Origin: Carallia brachiata
Taxonomy: Eukaryota > Streptophyta > Magnoliopsida > Malpighiales > Rhizophoraceae
Length of the DNA: 64,000 nt
Reading direction: 5' to 3'
Assembly: GCA_021464245.1 (NCBI GenBank)
Contig: JADCRB010000030.1
Location: forward strand, 4,067,195 to 4,131,194
Shown here: piece after piece, positions 49,123-61,044 of the stretch
How positions within the stretch are numbered: the stretch's first letter is position 1
How the letters are laid out: each line of letters opens with the position of its first letter
Position numbers and translations under genes: made by a program
The notes under the pieces: generated by a model
Seen by the model: the letters and a program-made list of their open reading frames with translations, nothing else
Database searches by the model: none
What the model was told of the DNA's origin: nothing

Positions 49123-49250
49123 TCTGTAATGCAATAATCGTTATAATTTGTGCAACCATAATGATAAAACGTACAATGAGAAAAATATTTTTTTCTTTTT
49201 TTTTTGTTGCAAATGTAACTGTAAAAAGTTTCTATTTATTACATTACAGA
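49123..49250. mobile_element. Small TIR element (MITE-like)
   Basis: 128 bp bounded by TCTGTAATGCAATAA and, on the opposite strand, TCTGTAATGTAATAA. Internal sequence is A/T-rich with a poly-T tract. No coding capacity. Confidence 0.6.
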
Positions 49251-52200
49251 TAAATTCTTAGATAATTTTCTCATAGCATGTAAGGGAACCCTCTTAGCAT
49301 TAATGGATTGAATGTGTGTTGAAGCTGCCCACTTGGCGGCCTGCACCATTACCTTCAGTTAACTGCTAATTAAGTTAGCATGGGTCTCGTCTCTCGTGCT
49401 TTCATTTCAAAGGCATACATTCAAATGACTTAATAGGCAACTATTGGCATGACATTCAGAAACTTACCTAATTATTTTGGAATATTTGGGCAACTAATTA
49501 TTGCATTCAGTTTCCTGCACAATCCGAAAGAAATAACGTTTTCTTTTTCATCTACGTACGAGCAAACTTTTGCGCGCTTGCTTCATGGACCCTTTATCGT
49601 GGGAAACTTTTCATTATGATGACTTTGAAAAGGTACAGGTTGCCAGCTCAAAGTTGCATTAGCTCGGTGCCAGAAAAGGGTTGTTTTAGCCGATATTGGC
49701 TATGCTGGCATAATTAGACCCACTTGGATGGCCCCATTTGGTATGGTGTCCTGTAGTAAAGTGAGCAATCTGATGCTGGATTCCGTTGCTAGTTGAGCCA
49801 GTTATTGTAGACATCATGTAATTAAGGATAATTAAGGAGAAATCTGAATAAAATCCTGTAGTCCTTCATGTAGTGACGGCAACATTCAAATGGATTGTGC
49901 TGCGGTCCAAAATGATGAAGAAACTAGAACCTGGACATGAAGCTTTGCTGTGTTAGCAGTTTATTTTTCCATTTCGTTTGCCGTAATTTTCTCATTTTTA
50001 TGGTCTTCATTACCCCACTTACTAGCTTAATTGGCAAGTGATCTAATATTTAAGCTTATGTGTCATACACTATGAGAGTAAAAGATGTGAATATTTTGGT
50101 GTTTCATTTGCTTTCAAAGGTTTTGGGACTTTAAAGGCAAAGAAGGTTATAATTGCTTGTAAAAATAATGATAATGCAATTGATCCCCTACCCACATGGT
50201 AGGAAGGGGGATTTCTATTTTAATTCAATTTTATTTAGTATTATTTATTTATAATCTTACATTATATAATAGGTGATATTTATTTAAAATTAAAAAGAAA
50301 GATAAAATAAATTTATATGATAAAAAATTATGATTTGTGAGTAAATTAGATTTACAAAAATAATTAAGTAAAAATAGCAAACAACGGAAGGAAGAGGCCT
50401 AAACATTGGGATTTTAAATTCACTCTCACGTTGGAATGGGAGTTTTTTTTTTTTTTTTGCCAGTGGAAATTGTAATAGTTAATTAATTAGGTGAAGCCTA
50501 TGTTTTGGGTGAAAGGTAATAGAAAGTAGTTCATGAACCTCGGCTAATTAAGGTCCTCCATCTTAATTATGAGATTCGTGATGTTTGAGGAATTTTTCTT
50601 TCAAACTTACTTTTAGTCAGTGAATTGCAGAGATATGCAAACCTGTCCATCCATTTAAATATAGGTAAATCAAAGCCAAAAGTCCGAGAAGTGGATCACC
50701 TGATTTTTATGCAAATGTGAGATTTATACATGGAACCTCGTGTGTTTAATTCAAGCAAACCCCACGTCATCAACCATAAGTCATGTTATGTGCATAGATT
50801 AATTTATTCTATAAAGGTATGTACAACACCTCTTTTGTGTTTTTTTTTCATCTTAGGCTGTCCAAATGTTGATATTGTTTTTTTACAAGTTGGAGTGAGT
50901 GAAAGAAATTTAACTATTAGTGAAGTTTGAGACTCGAATCTTCTAACATAAGTTTAAACTTGGTTAGCAGTGGATTATGAACAGTAAAATTCTTTCATTT
51001 TCTTGCAGGTGCCCTTTGTATATCTGCCATAATTTTCTGCTTCATTAGATGGCACACTCTTTTTCTGAAAGCACATAACCTATCATAAGCAATGGATAAC
51101 AGTTAATTGTTTAGGCAACAACTCGTACTCTACATATGCCCAATAATTCGCTGGCTTCTAAGGAATTTAAAAAAAAGAATGATAGAAGGTCTACTTGTAA
51201 TTAGTGTTGGAAAAGCAAAACGCCTTTCTAATTGCTAAACTCTCAGAAAACAGCCAAGCTTGTCTCAATTATTCAATGCTGGTGTGGTTGGAAAACTTAA
51301 TCTTTCATGCCTTCTAAGTGACTGTGTCTTCGTATTTTAATTCTCACCAACCCCCTTTTTTTTTTTCTGTGATCATCTTTAATTAGAGCCCAATAATTAG
51401 TTATAGGTACCCATGTATTTATTGGATACCTTCTAATTCCTGCCTTTACACCAGCAAGGTATATAAAAATTTTTGATGCTACATTCTCCAAGAAGGGAAA
51501 GGTTACCTATCTTCTATTTGTTTAATTTCAAATTTTAATTGAACGCAACTAACCATAAATCTTTTAATATATTAAATAACTTATTCGTCCCACTTTTTTT
51601 TTTCTTTTTTGGGTGGTAACTGGTTCTAGGTATGCAATGAACTCAAGACTCTGAAACTTCAAGACAATCTAAGTACTATTGAATCAGATTTCAGTAGTAA
51701 CTTTACCAACCTAGGTGATTGAATCTAAATTATATCATTAGAAGAGTCAACAAGACAATAATTATTATATTAATTCATCGTACAATCTACTGTATCGTAA
51801 ATTATGCAATAATTGATATCTTTTTTATCTCTTATAAATCTTACGCTTCTCTAATCCAAAGATTTGAACCATATTTTTACAACATAAAATCTAAATTTTA
51901 ACGATTGGATTATTCCCATAAAAAATATAATTATTCTATTTATCAATTGAAAAGAAACAAAAACATTTATTTTTTGGTCGTGGGAAAAAAATGGGGGTGC
52001 ATTTTGGGAAGAGTGGATGGGAAGTCTTAATCAAAAATATCAGCCATCCTGTCCTAGCAATCTAGCATTGCATATTAGCTAGTTTTAATAATTTTTTAGG
52101 AGCAAACATGGCCGTCTATACATTTGCACACAATGAGAATTGGTAGGGATGCATCCATGGCAAAGGGAAAGGATCCACCAAGAGCGGACCACCACCCCCA

Positions 52201-52341
52201 ACGTTCACTTATCAATCATTGAATATTTTGGCGCCTAACCCAACCGTCGTTTTAGTCGGTGAATGCGCCGGCTAATATCACCAACGCCAATAATGGTTCG
52301 CCAATGCCCTCTGTCATGGGTGCCTTACGAACTTTGTCATC
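49251..52341. other. Intergenic DNA
   Basis: AT-rich, no recognisable coding exon or RNA gene. Confidence 0.4.
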
Positions 52342-52716
52342 TTAAGTCACCAATTTTAATTAGTTTAATTTAAGTCTCCAATTTTTAGAAAGGAATTAAT
52401 GTGGATTTTTGTTAAACACCAGTAACAAACATCTATTAATAGGAGCGTGACATTTAATGTAACAGAAGTAGATTTCATTATCACACTCACATTTTTTTGG
52501 TTGATTTTGAATTCTCTCACTCTAACCTTTCTCCTTTCTACCCTTCCTTCCTCTCTTTCCCAAATAATCAAATTCATATAATCTTATTCTGTAAGCCCCA
52601 ACGGGTCTAAGTTCTCCGACATGGCTTCATCAATTAAAAAAATAAAATAAAAAATCATTGATTCATATTTAAAAGTTGATGACTTTAATTGGACAAATTA
52701 AAGTACGTGACTTAAA
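52342..52716. mobile_element. TIR element with ~40-bp arms (MITE-like)
   Basis: About 375 bp. The left arm starts CTTAAGTCACCAATTTTAAT. The right arm, read on the minus strand, starts TTTTAAGTCACGTACTTTAA. Both continue through an AATTTAAGTCTCCAA / AATTAAAGTCATCAA stretch. GTCAT occurs next to both ends, a possible target duplication. Confidence 0.6.
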
Positions 52717-55700
52717 AGTCATAAAATTCACAAATTAGTCATTCAATATGTACTTATTCCTATCTTTTATAATGGCCTACAGTTGAGAGTTACAATTACA
52801 TTGCCCCACCCGGCCACCCCCATTGTTGATAGCGTGAAAGAAGATTTTTTTTTTGTTTTGTTTTGATTGGCCCATTGTCGGCAATTCATCATTGATGACC
52901 CCGATTGAGTTAAAAGGCTCCTAATTAGTCCCCCACAAGTCATGAACATCTTGATTTTAAATTCTTGTCTTGATTCTAGCATTACGATAACTTTAAACCT
53001 CCACTGTGAGGGGGAAAAAAAAAGAAAAAAGAAAAGGTGATGAGAGACATCCTACGTTGATGAGTAAAGGAATGTGTGAGTTGCATAGGATCCCATTGGC
53101 ACAAAACTTTGGCACTTTGATGGAAAACATAGTTTACATCTAACTTAAATGTATATTATAAACAAATCTGACATGAATACTGTTATGATTAAGGTGAGTA
53201 TTTCTTATATATAATTTTAATATTAATAAATCTAAAATTTAAAAATTTAATACTATATACTTGACAAAAATTTGCATTTATTAAAAAGTGACTATAGTAA
53301 AAGTTTTAAACACGTCGAATCTATCTCCCACGGTAGTTATCATATTTAACTATGATGTAATTGGATATAAAGAAAGTGAAAAAAAAAAAAAAGAATAGAA
53401 AATAATACAGTAATAATAATGTTATAATTAATAAAAAGTAATAATTAACAAGTTATGAGAAAAAAATAAATAATAATTTATAAAAAATAAAAAATAAATA
53501 TTTAAATTAATAAAAAATAAATAAATAATATTTCTCTTTTCATTTTTCTTTCTTTTTCCTTTAAAAATTTTCAATCACATCATAAGCCGACTTCCCAATG
53601 CATTTTGAATATCGTGCGCCATTGAATTAATAAAAATCTATAATTTTTTTTTTGGACTATATAAAAATCTATGATTGAGTCTTAATGGACCTCAATACTG
53701 CATTAACGAAGTACATTATTTCGCTGAAAGTGTTCGAGATACAACTATTATTGAAAAAAGAGTTCCGCCTTAGTGTATTTTGTTCGGCAAATAAAATATA
53801 AATAAATGAAAGTGCATTGATAGTAGGCACGTGACCGCGGACGCTTTCAGTGTTTAACGATTTAATTTTACAAACAACTAAAACTATATTATATTTTTAA
53901 AAAAATATATTATGTTTTCAAATTGCTTGTATTGGTAAAAAATACATTGTATTTTTAGGGTTATTGAATTATTAAACTATGTCTTGTTACCATCAAAGTC
54001 GGCGGCTAGCTGATTACTTGGTTGAATTCTCCTATTCATAATTTAAATTTGAGTCTCTTTGAAGTGCTGACACTAATTTTTTGGGATTACATACTCAAAG
54101 ATATCGAATCTAATTTTTTTAGATTAAATGTTAAGAGTGTTTTATTAAATTTTAAATTAATTAATATTATAATTAGTTGTGAGAGAGTTTTATTTTAACC
54201 TCGTTAGTACTTTGGTGATAGATTTATAAGAATAGTTGAGTGAGGTATTTAAACGAAATTATTTTAATTTCAACTCACAAATATAATGACAAACATATCT
54301 GTAAAGTATTTTTTTTTTAGTTAAGAAAAAAAACACCATGTATTATTTGATTTTTTTGAGTATTGGATTTTTTATTTGTTCATCACCAAATAATTGAGTT
54401 GACTTGCGTGCCCTTTTTCTTAACTCCTTCTATTGTAGGCAAATTTTTTTTTTCCCTTTTTAGCGTGCCAATATTTAGGCTTTTCGTAATTAGCAAATTT
54501 ATCATCTAACATAACTCTTACTTATTAAGCGATAGTTCTTTTTTGATGTCAAAGGCAAGATTCTTCCCATTTTCACTTTTCTCGATAGATTATACGTAAT
54601 AATTTAAAGTACGAATTTCCTTTATATTGAATTTCCCTATATCTCATCATCAATAAGGAAGTTGATATAACGACACCATTAAATACACCATAAATACAAT
54701 CAATAAATTAAAAACTAGGAAAAATTATATCACTTAAATTAAAGAATTAAAGGGACACAACCGTAAAGTAATCCATAATTTTTTTATTCTTAAATTTTTT
54801 AAAATTAAATGATTAGATTTATTGAAAAGTTATTTTTACTAATTATATCTACCCAACCTAAAACGTGGAAAGTGGTCATCTTAAAAACTTTTGGGGAATC
54901 CATTCTTGTGTACGTTCTTATTCGTTGTGAATCTTATATAGAAGAACGGCAGAGGCTAGGAAGTAGGAAATAAATCAATTTTATACATATGATGACAAAT
55001 TTGTTACTATTTTAGTTCTAACTTAAATACTCGAATTAAAAAAAAAAATCAAAAAGATAGAAGGTAGACGGACAAAAGCCAATACCAATAGGGTAACGAT
55101 CCAAGAGGGAACCGAACCCGCACTTGCTCACGGCTATTTATTTCACGCTGCCCAGAAGATGGAAAAGCTCATTGGACAAAGTTGGTTGACTTCACACGGT
55201 TAGTTTTAAATTAGTAACAATTGAATCATAAAAAAAAATTCTTTAGATTCTAATAAATGAGATTATATTATTATTAATTATTTAAAATTAAGTAGTATTA
55301 TTCAAAATTAAAATCCAAACATTACAAGCATAGAATAGAAAAGACAATTTTTGATAAAAAAATATAACTCCTCCCCAATTCAAAATTAAAAAGCTTCTAA
55401 GTACGCATAATTAAAAATGTAATGGTTACGTAATAATTTAAATTATTAAAAATATATTAATTTAAAAAATAATAAATAAATAAATTATTTAATATTATTA
55501 AATTAATTATGTAATTTTTATATATTTTATTAAATAAGTAAAATTTTATTCATTTAAAATTTACAAAATAGGAAGAACTAAAAAGATAGAATTTCTCTCC
55601 CCTTTTATTTGAGAGTTTCAAGGAGGAACATCAGGAGCCATAAAGGAAACATAGTTGACCACCCACCAGACTAGCAACTGAGCAAAAACAACACTTCACT

Positions 55701-56005
55701 TTAATTTCACTTCCATTCCAAACACAAAGAGGATAGAGCTCTTTTGGGTTTGGCTTCTTTTTAACCCTTTCTATTTGATTTGTCCTAAACACTAACAGCA
55801 ACACCCACCCCCAGTCTCTCTCCAAAAACAAAAAAAGCACTGTTTTTTCCTTTGGCTCTTCTTCTTCTTCTTCATCATCTTATCTGGCCACCACCATCAC
55901 CAAATCTCTGCCAACATTATCGCATTCATGAGTTAAATTTCTCTCAAAGATTTTGTCTTTCACTTCCAAATAACAAAACCCAGAAGAAAAATATCTTATC
56001 ATATC
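52717..56005. other. Intergenic DNA and receptor-kinase promoter
   Basis: Very AT-rich to about 55560. 55560-56005 is CT-rich (TCTTCTTCTTC runs near 55860), typical of a plant 5' UTR and promoter for the gene at 56006. Confidence 0.45.
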
Positions 56006-58656
56006 ATGCATTCCCATAAAAATCTTTTCTTTCTTCGTTTTCTTCTTCTTCTTCTATTACTTGTCTTCTATCTCCCTCATCACTCACATTCGGATCTTGC
56101 CGCCGACCGCTCGGCTCTTCTTTCTCTCCGCTCCTCCGTCGGCGGCCGCACTCTCCTCTGGGACGCCACCCAGATTTCTCCGTGCTCCTGGGCCGGCGTC
56201 CAGTGCGAGCAGAACCGCGTCACCGTACTCCGTCTCCCCGGCGTCTCCCTTACTGGCCAGCTTCCAACTGGAGTGTTCTCCAATCTCACCAGTCTCCGCA
56301 CTCTCAGCCTCCGCCTCAATGCTCTCACCGGCCAGCTCCCCTCAGATCTCGCCGCAGGCACTGCTCTCCGGAACCTCTACTTGCAGGGGAACAGCTTCTC
56401 AGGCGAAATCCCGGACTTCTTGTTCGGTCTCGGCGACCTCGTCCGCCTTAATCTTGGTGATAACAATTTCACCGGCGAGATCTCTTCCAGCTTTAATAAC
56501 TTCACCAGGTTGAGGACTTTGTATCTTCAGAACAATCGCCTATCTGGGTCGATTCCGGATTTGAAATTGGAGAAGCTGGAGCAATTCAATGTGTCTAATA
56601 ACTTGTTGAACGGCTCTGTTCCCGAGGCACTTCAGGGCTTTAACTCCACTTCCTTTTTGGGTAATTCACTGTGCGGCCAGCCTCTCGATGCTTGTGCTGG
56701 TACAGTTCCCGTACCACATGGGACTTTGGTCGTGCCCAGTTCACCAACTGGCGGGTTTGAGGACGAAAACAAGAAAAAGAAGAAATTGTCTGGTGGGGCT
56801 GTTGCGGGCATTGTGATTGGATCTGTGCTGGCTTTCTTCTTCATTGTTTTGGTTTTAATGTTTGCATGCCGAAAGAAGAGCAGCCAGAAATCGAGATCCT
56901 TCGACATTGCTTCGATTAAGCAGCAGGAACTGGATATTCCGGGGGAGAAGCCGATTGTAGAGGTGGGCAACGGGAATGGTTACTCTGTGGCTGCTGCTGC
57001 GGCGGCTGCAATGGTGGGGACTGGCAAAGGAGGGGCGGACGTGAATGGTGGTGGTGGTGCTGCTGCAAAAAAGTTGGTGTTTTTCGGTAAATCACCGTCG
57101 AGGGTGTTTGACTTGGAGGACTTGTTGAGAGCCTCCGCCGAGGTCTTGGGGAAAGGAACGTTCGGGACGGCTTACAAGGCGGTGCTGGAGCTGGGGACTG
57201 TGGTGGCTGTGAAGAGGTTGAAGGATGTGAGCATTTCGGAGAGGGAATTCAGGGAAAAGATTGAGATGGTGGGGGCTATGGATCATGAGAATTTGGTCCC
57301 ACTGAGGGCTTACTATTACAGCAGGGACGAAAAGCTTCTTGTTTTTGATTACATGCCCATGGGAAGCTTGTCCGCACTTCTGCATGGTAAGTCTCTCCTT
57401 TTGTTTTTGCATTATGCTCTGCTTTTTGGAGTTTCATTTCTGTTAGTAATTCTGGAGATTTTCTGGTGCTGCTCTTTTTGATATAATTATTGTCCTCTTT
57501 TCAAAATTTCCTCCCCTTTTTTTTTTGTTTGATGGAGATGATTATATGTGTCATTTTGTGACTCTTCTTGGTGTTAGATCTTTCTGAATTGAATCCAGCT
57601 GCAAGAAAAATGATGAACTTTGTCAAACTTTCAAGAGGGTTATTTTGGTTTCAGTTATTTTTGAATGCTTGCAATACATATCAGCATCCTTTAGACATGG
57701 GGTTATCTAGTTATGTGTTTTTGCTTGGATCTATTTGGTATTTTAACTGATGGTCTTCTTGAAAAGCTGTGTTATCCTGTAATCATGTCCAACTATTTCT
57801 ACATGATTTATTTTTCGAGTTTTGTTCCATCACCGTATTGTATTTGATTTTTTTAGGAATATTTGGTTTAGTATGAAAATGTGACAAACATTAGATTAAG
57901 AAAATTATCTCAAGCAATATTTCTTTTGAAGAACGCCTAAAAAAGGAGAAAGAGTGCCAAGATAGATGTAAGTCTGTTATGATCCATTAGCTTTATTCTA
58001 TGGTGATTCTCTGGAGTTCTACCACAGGAAACAGGGGATCTGGCAGGACACCATTGAATTGGGAAATCAGGTCGTCTGCCATTGCCCTTGGAGCTGCCCG
58101 TGGCATCGAATACTTGCATTCTCAAGGCCCCAGTGTCTCACATGGAAACATTAAATCATCCAATGTCCTCCTCACTGAATCCTATGAACCACGAGTCTCT
58201 GATTTTGGGCTCTCACAACTCGTTGGCCCTTCATCCACTCCCAATCGAGTTGCTGGTTACCGAGCTCCAGAAGTAACCGACCCACGCAAAGTGTCCCAAA
58301 AGGCTGATGTCTATAGTTTTGGTGTATTGCTTTTGGAGCTACTGACTGGTAAAGCTCCCACCCATGCCCTGTTGAACGAGGAGGGTGTTGACCTTCCGAG
58401 ATGGGTGCAGTCCATTGTGCGGGAAGAATGGACTTCAGAGGTGTTTGATCTCGAACTCCTCAGATATCATAATGTTGAGGAAGAGATGGTTCAGCTCTTG
58501 CAGCTCGGAATAGATTGTGCAGCCCAATACCCTGATAATCGTCCTACCATATCAGACGTAACCAGGCAGATTGAGGAGCTACGCCATTCCAGCCTGCGAG
58601 AAGCTCAAGACCCACACCCTGATCCGGTCAATATCTCTGTTGATAATTCATCATGA
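56006..58656 (+). CDS. LRR receptor-like kinase, subfamily III (RLK902/RKL1 type), probable pseudokinase
   Basis: Plasma-membrane receptor-like protein. Two exons, 56006-57386 and 58028-58656, join in phase to 669 residues. Signal peptide about 1-29 (hydrophobic [15 protein letters not shown]). The LRR N-cap with paired Cys ([10 protein letters not shown]) is near 58-67. About five to six LRRs follow, to about 215 (e.g. [38 protein letters not shown]). Transmembrane helix about 263-288, then basic [10 protein letters not shown]. An Ala/Gly-rich linker (about 328-354) leads to the kinase domain. The glycine loop [12 protein letters not shown] and Lys in AVKRLK (403) are present, as is DFG (519-521). 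The catalytic loop reads HGNIKSSN (499-506) instead of HRDxxxxN, so the catalytic Asp is missing, as in most of subfamily III. The intron sits at the position usual for this subfamily. The stop codon is TGA at 58654. Confidence 0.95.
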
Positions 58657-59230
58657 TGAGCTAGCCACATCAGCAATTCCATTGCAGAGGCTCTGTTTAT
58701 GCCCTTAATTATCATGTTTAATTCGTTTGATCCCTCTCTTATTTCATTAGGAGCCAACTCTGTTCTCCATTTTCCTCCTTTTTTTTTTTTTTTTTCCATT
58801 TTCTCCCTCACCCTCACTCCCAATATGAACTAATTCTTTCTTCTTTTCATAAATACTTTGGGGTGGATATTTGTTCCATTTGTTCATGTTGGGTGGATAA
58901 TGGTGTTTGTAATTATTACTCTTGCCTTTTTACTTTAGCTTTTGCTTTTGATGCAACTTTTGATCTGTTTGGAGTGATAAGTTTTTATGGTTGGCTGTTG
59001 CAATGTTTGTTCAGCTGACTCTTATCTGTCAAAAGTGTCCATATGGTACAAAAAGGTGTGATTTGAATGGGTTCTGAATGGGCATTGGGCAAAGATGTGT
59101 TCTCTTTACCAAAGAAGCAATGATAATTACTCCCATGTCCTCTTCCTCTTTGAGAGTTTGTTGAACTCAGATCCAGTACTGAGAAAATAAATTTAGGGTT
59201 ATTCTCCAAAAATAGTATGTTTTTTTTTTT
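58657..59230. other. Receptor-kinase 3' UTR and flank
   Basis: T-rich 3' UTR with a long T tract near 58780; no exon seen. Confidence 0.5.
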
Positions 59231-59545
59231 GGATTTTTTTAGATCTATTATGAACTTTTATTTCTTTTTAATATATCACAAACTTTTTAATTAATTTCAA
59301 TTCTATTATTTCATCCGTGGTAATAGATTTTGTATTTATTCCTAAGATTTTAACTTTAAACCTTTCTTAAAAAATAAGGAAATTTTCGTTTTTAAATTAG
59401 AAATAGAGACTTAAGATTGAAATTTTAGAAATAAATATGAAATATAGTATTATAAAATAATGACATGATAAAATTGAAATCAATTGAAGAGTTTGTAATA
59501 TATTTTAAGAAAGTAAAAGTTTATGATTAATTGAAAAATATCGAG
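59231..59545. mobile_element. Long-armed inverted-repeat element
   Basis: About 315 bp. The first ~75 bases (TATTATGAACTTTTATTTCT … ACAAACTTTTTAATTAATTT) reappear on the opposite strand at the right end (AATCATAAACTTTTACTTTC … ACAAACTCTTCAATTGATTT). Arms are roughly 80% alike by eye, and the loop is short and non-coding. Confidence 0.7.
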
Positions 59546-60551
59546 AAGTTAATAGTTTTTAATTTTTTGAGATTAACCCATAAATCTATGCAACTAACTT
59601 CCTTAACATTGGGTAAGTCAGTTAATTTTATACACAACCATTCATCCTTTTTATGTATGTATATATTTTTTCCCCATTGGCTCGTTGGAAGGATGGTGTC
59701 CATTTTTCGGTTCTCCAATATTTGGCTTAATTTGGCCGCTTGCCAGTGACATCTCAAGCAATGGCAAGCCTCTACGCTTATTCTCTGGAACAATTTTCTA
59801 GTGCAATAGTCAGTTTAATATATTCACTGACAGCGCAACGCACAGACACAAACACAAACACACTACTTATGGCTCATTGAAATAGGAAAATTTACATACA
59901 TGCACCGGTATACATATAAATATAATAATTATTTTTTATACTGTATTAAAAAAAATTTTGAAAAATTTTTTTTTTATGGAGAATCTTATATAATATTTAT
60001 ATTTTATATTTTAGAATAATACCCACCAAATTTTAATTTAAAAAAAAGAAAAAAAAGCAAGAAGATAATATTTTAACCCCTTGAAGTCAATGCTCAGCCA
60101 AGAACAGGTTGTTTACTTGTAATTTTCAATGTACCATAATTTGTTGAGTTTTTATAACAATAGTAGGTATCGACAATGCTAGAAAAGTGAACGTGCACGC
60201 AAGGGGCCTTGTAATGAAAAGCCTTGTGATGGACCAAGAAGTTGCATCCATAAATGGAGGGGGTCAGCTTTTTTAAGGAGCAGAGATTTGAGAGCCTGTA
60301 ATATTGTGGACTATCCTATGTGATCGTTAAAACCTGCTGTGTGCTGAGTTGCTGGCATCCAAAGGCCCCACAAATTTTTGGAATTTCCTTCTCGGATAGG
60401 TTTAAAAAGAAATGAGCAAGAAAAAAACAGGAAAGAAACAGGTGAAGGACCTTGCATTCTTCCAACATGGGATTTGGTTGTTCTCTTTGCCTTTTGCTGT
60501 CCTATTCTGTGTCTTTCTTCTTCAAAAGTAAATGGCAGAGGATAAAAAGGG
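59546..60551. other. Intergenic DNA
   Basis: AT-rich, no recognisable coding exon or RNA gene. Confidence 0.4.
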
Positions 60552-61044
60552 AATATGCAATTTTTGAATCTTAAATTTATATATTTTTTTATATATGAGT
60601 TCTAAATATTTTTTAAATTTCATTTAAATTCTGAATTTTTTGATTTCTTACTAAATCAGTTTATCTGTTAACGGAAAGTAATCAATCTATTAAAAAAATA
60701 ATTTTGACCTTACAAAAATATTTAAAAAAAATTAAATACACTAATTGAAAATTTCTGTCATAAAAAAATATGCACTTTATATATTTAATTTATATATTTG
60801 TTGATTAAAAAAATATTTACTATGTATATTTATAGATAAAAAACATATTTAATTCATATATTTGACTTTTTTTAATAATTTTCATTAAATTAAACTCATT
60901 TATTAATAAATTGACTATTTTTTGTAAACAAAAAGACTTATTTAATAAGAAATCGAAATGTTTAAAACTCAATGAAACGTAAAAACGTTTTAGGACTTAT
61001 ATGAAAAAAAATGTAGAAATTTAGGACTAAAATTTGCATATCTC
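60552..61044. mobile_element. Inverted-repeat element with arms of about 130 bp
   Basis: Left arm landmarks: ATATGCAATTTTTGAATCTT, GAGTTCTAAATA, then TTTTGATTTCTTACTAAATC. On the opposite strand from the right end: ATATGCAAATTTTAGTCCTA, AAGTCCTAAAAC, then TTTCGATTTCTTATTAAATA. The order and spacing agree across about 130 bases, so the unit can fold into a long hairpin. No coding capacity. Confidence 0.75.

Noticed and set aside
52365..52577. 70-codon minus-strand frame
   Set aside because: It lies inside the inverted-repeat element at 52342-52716.
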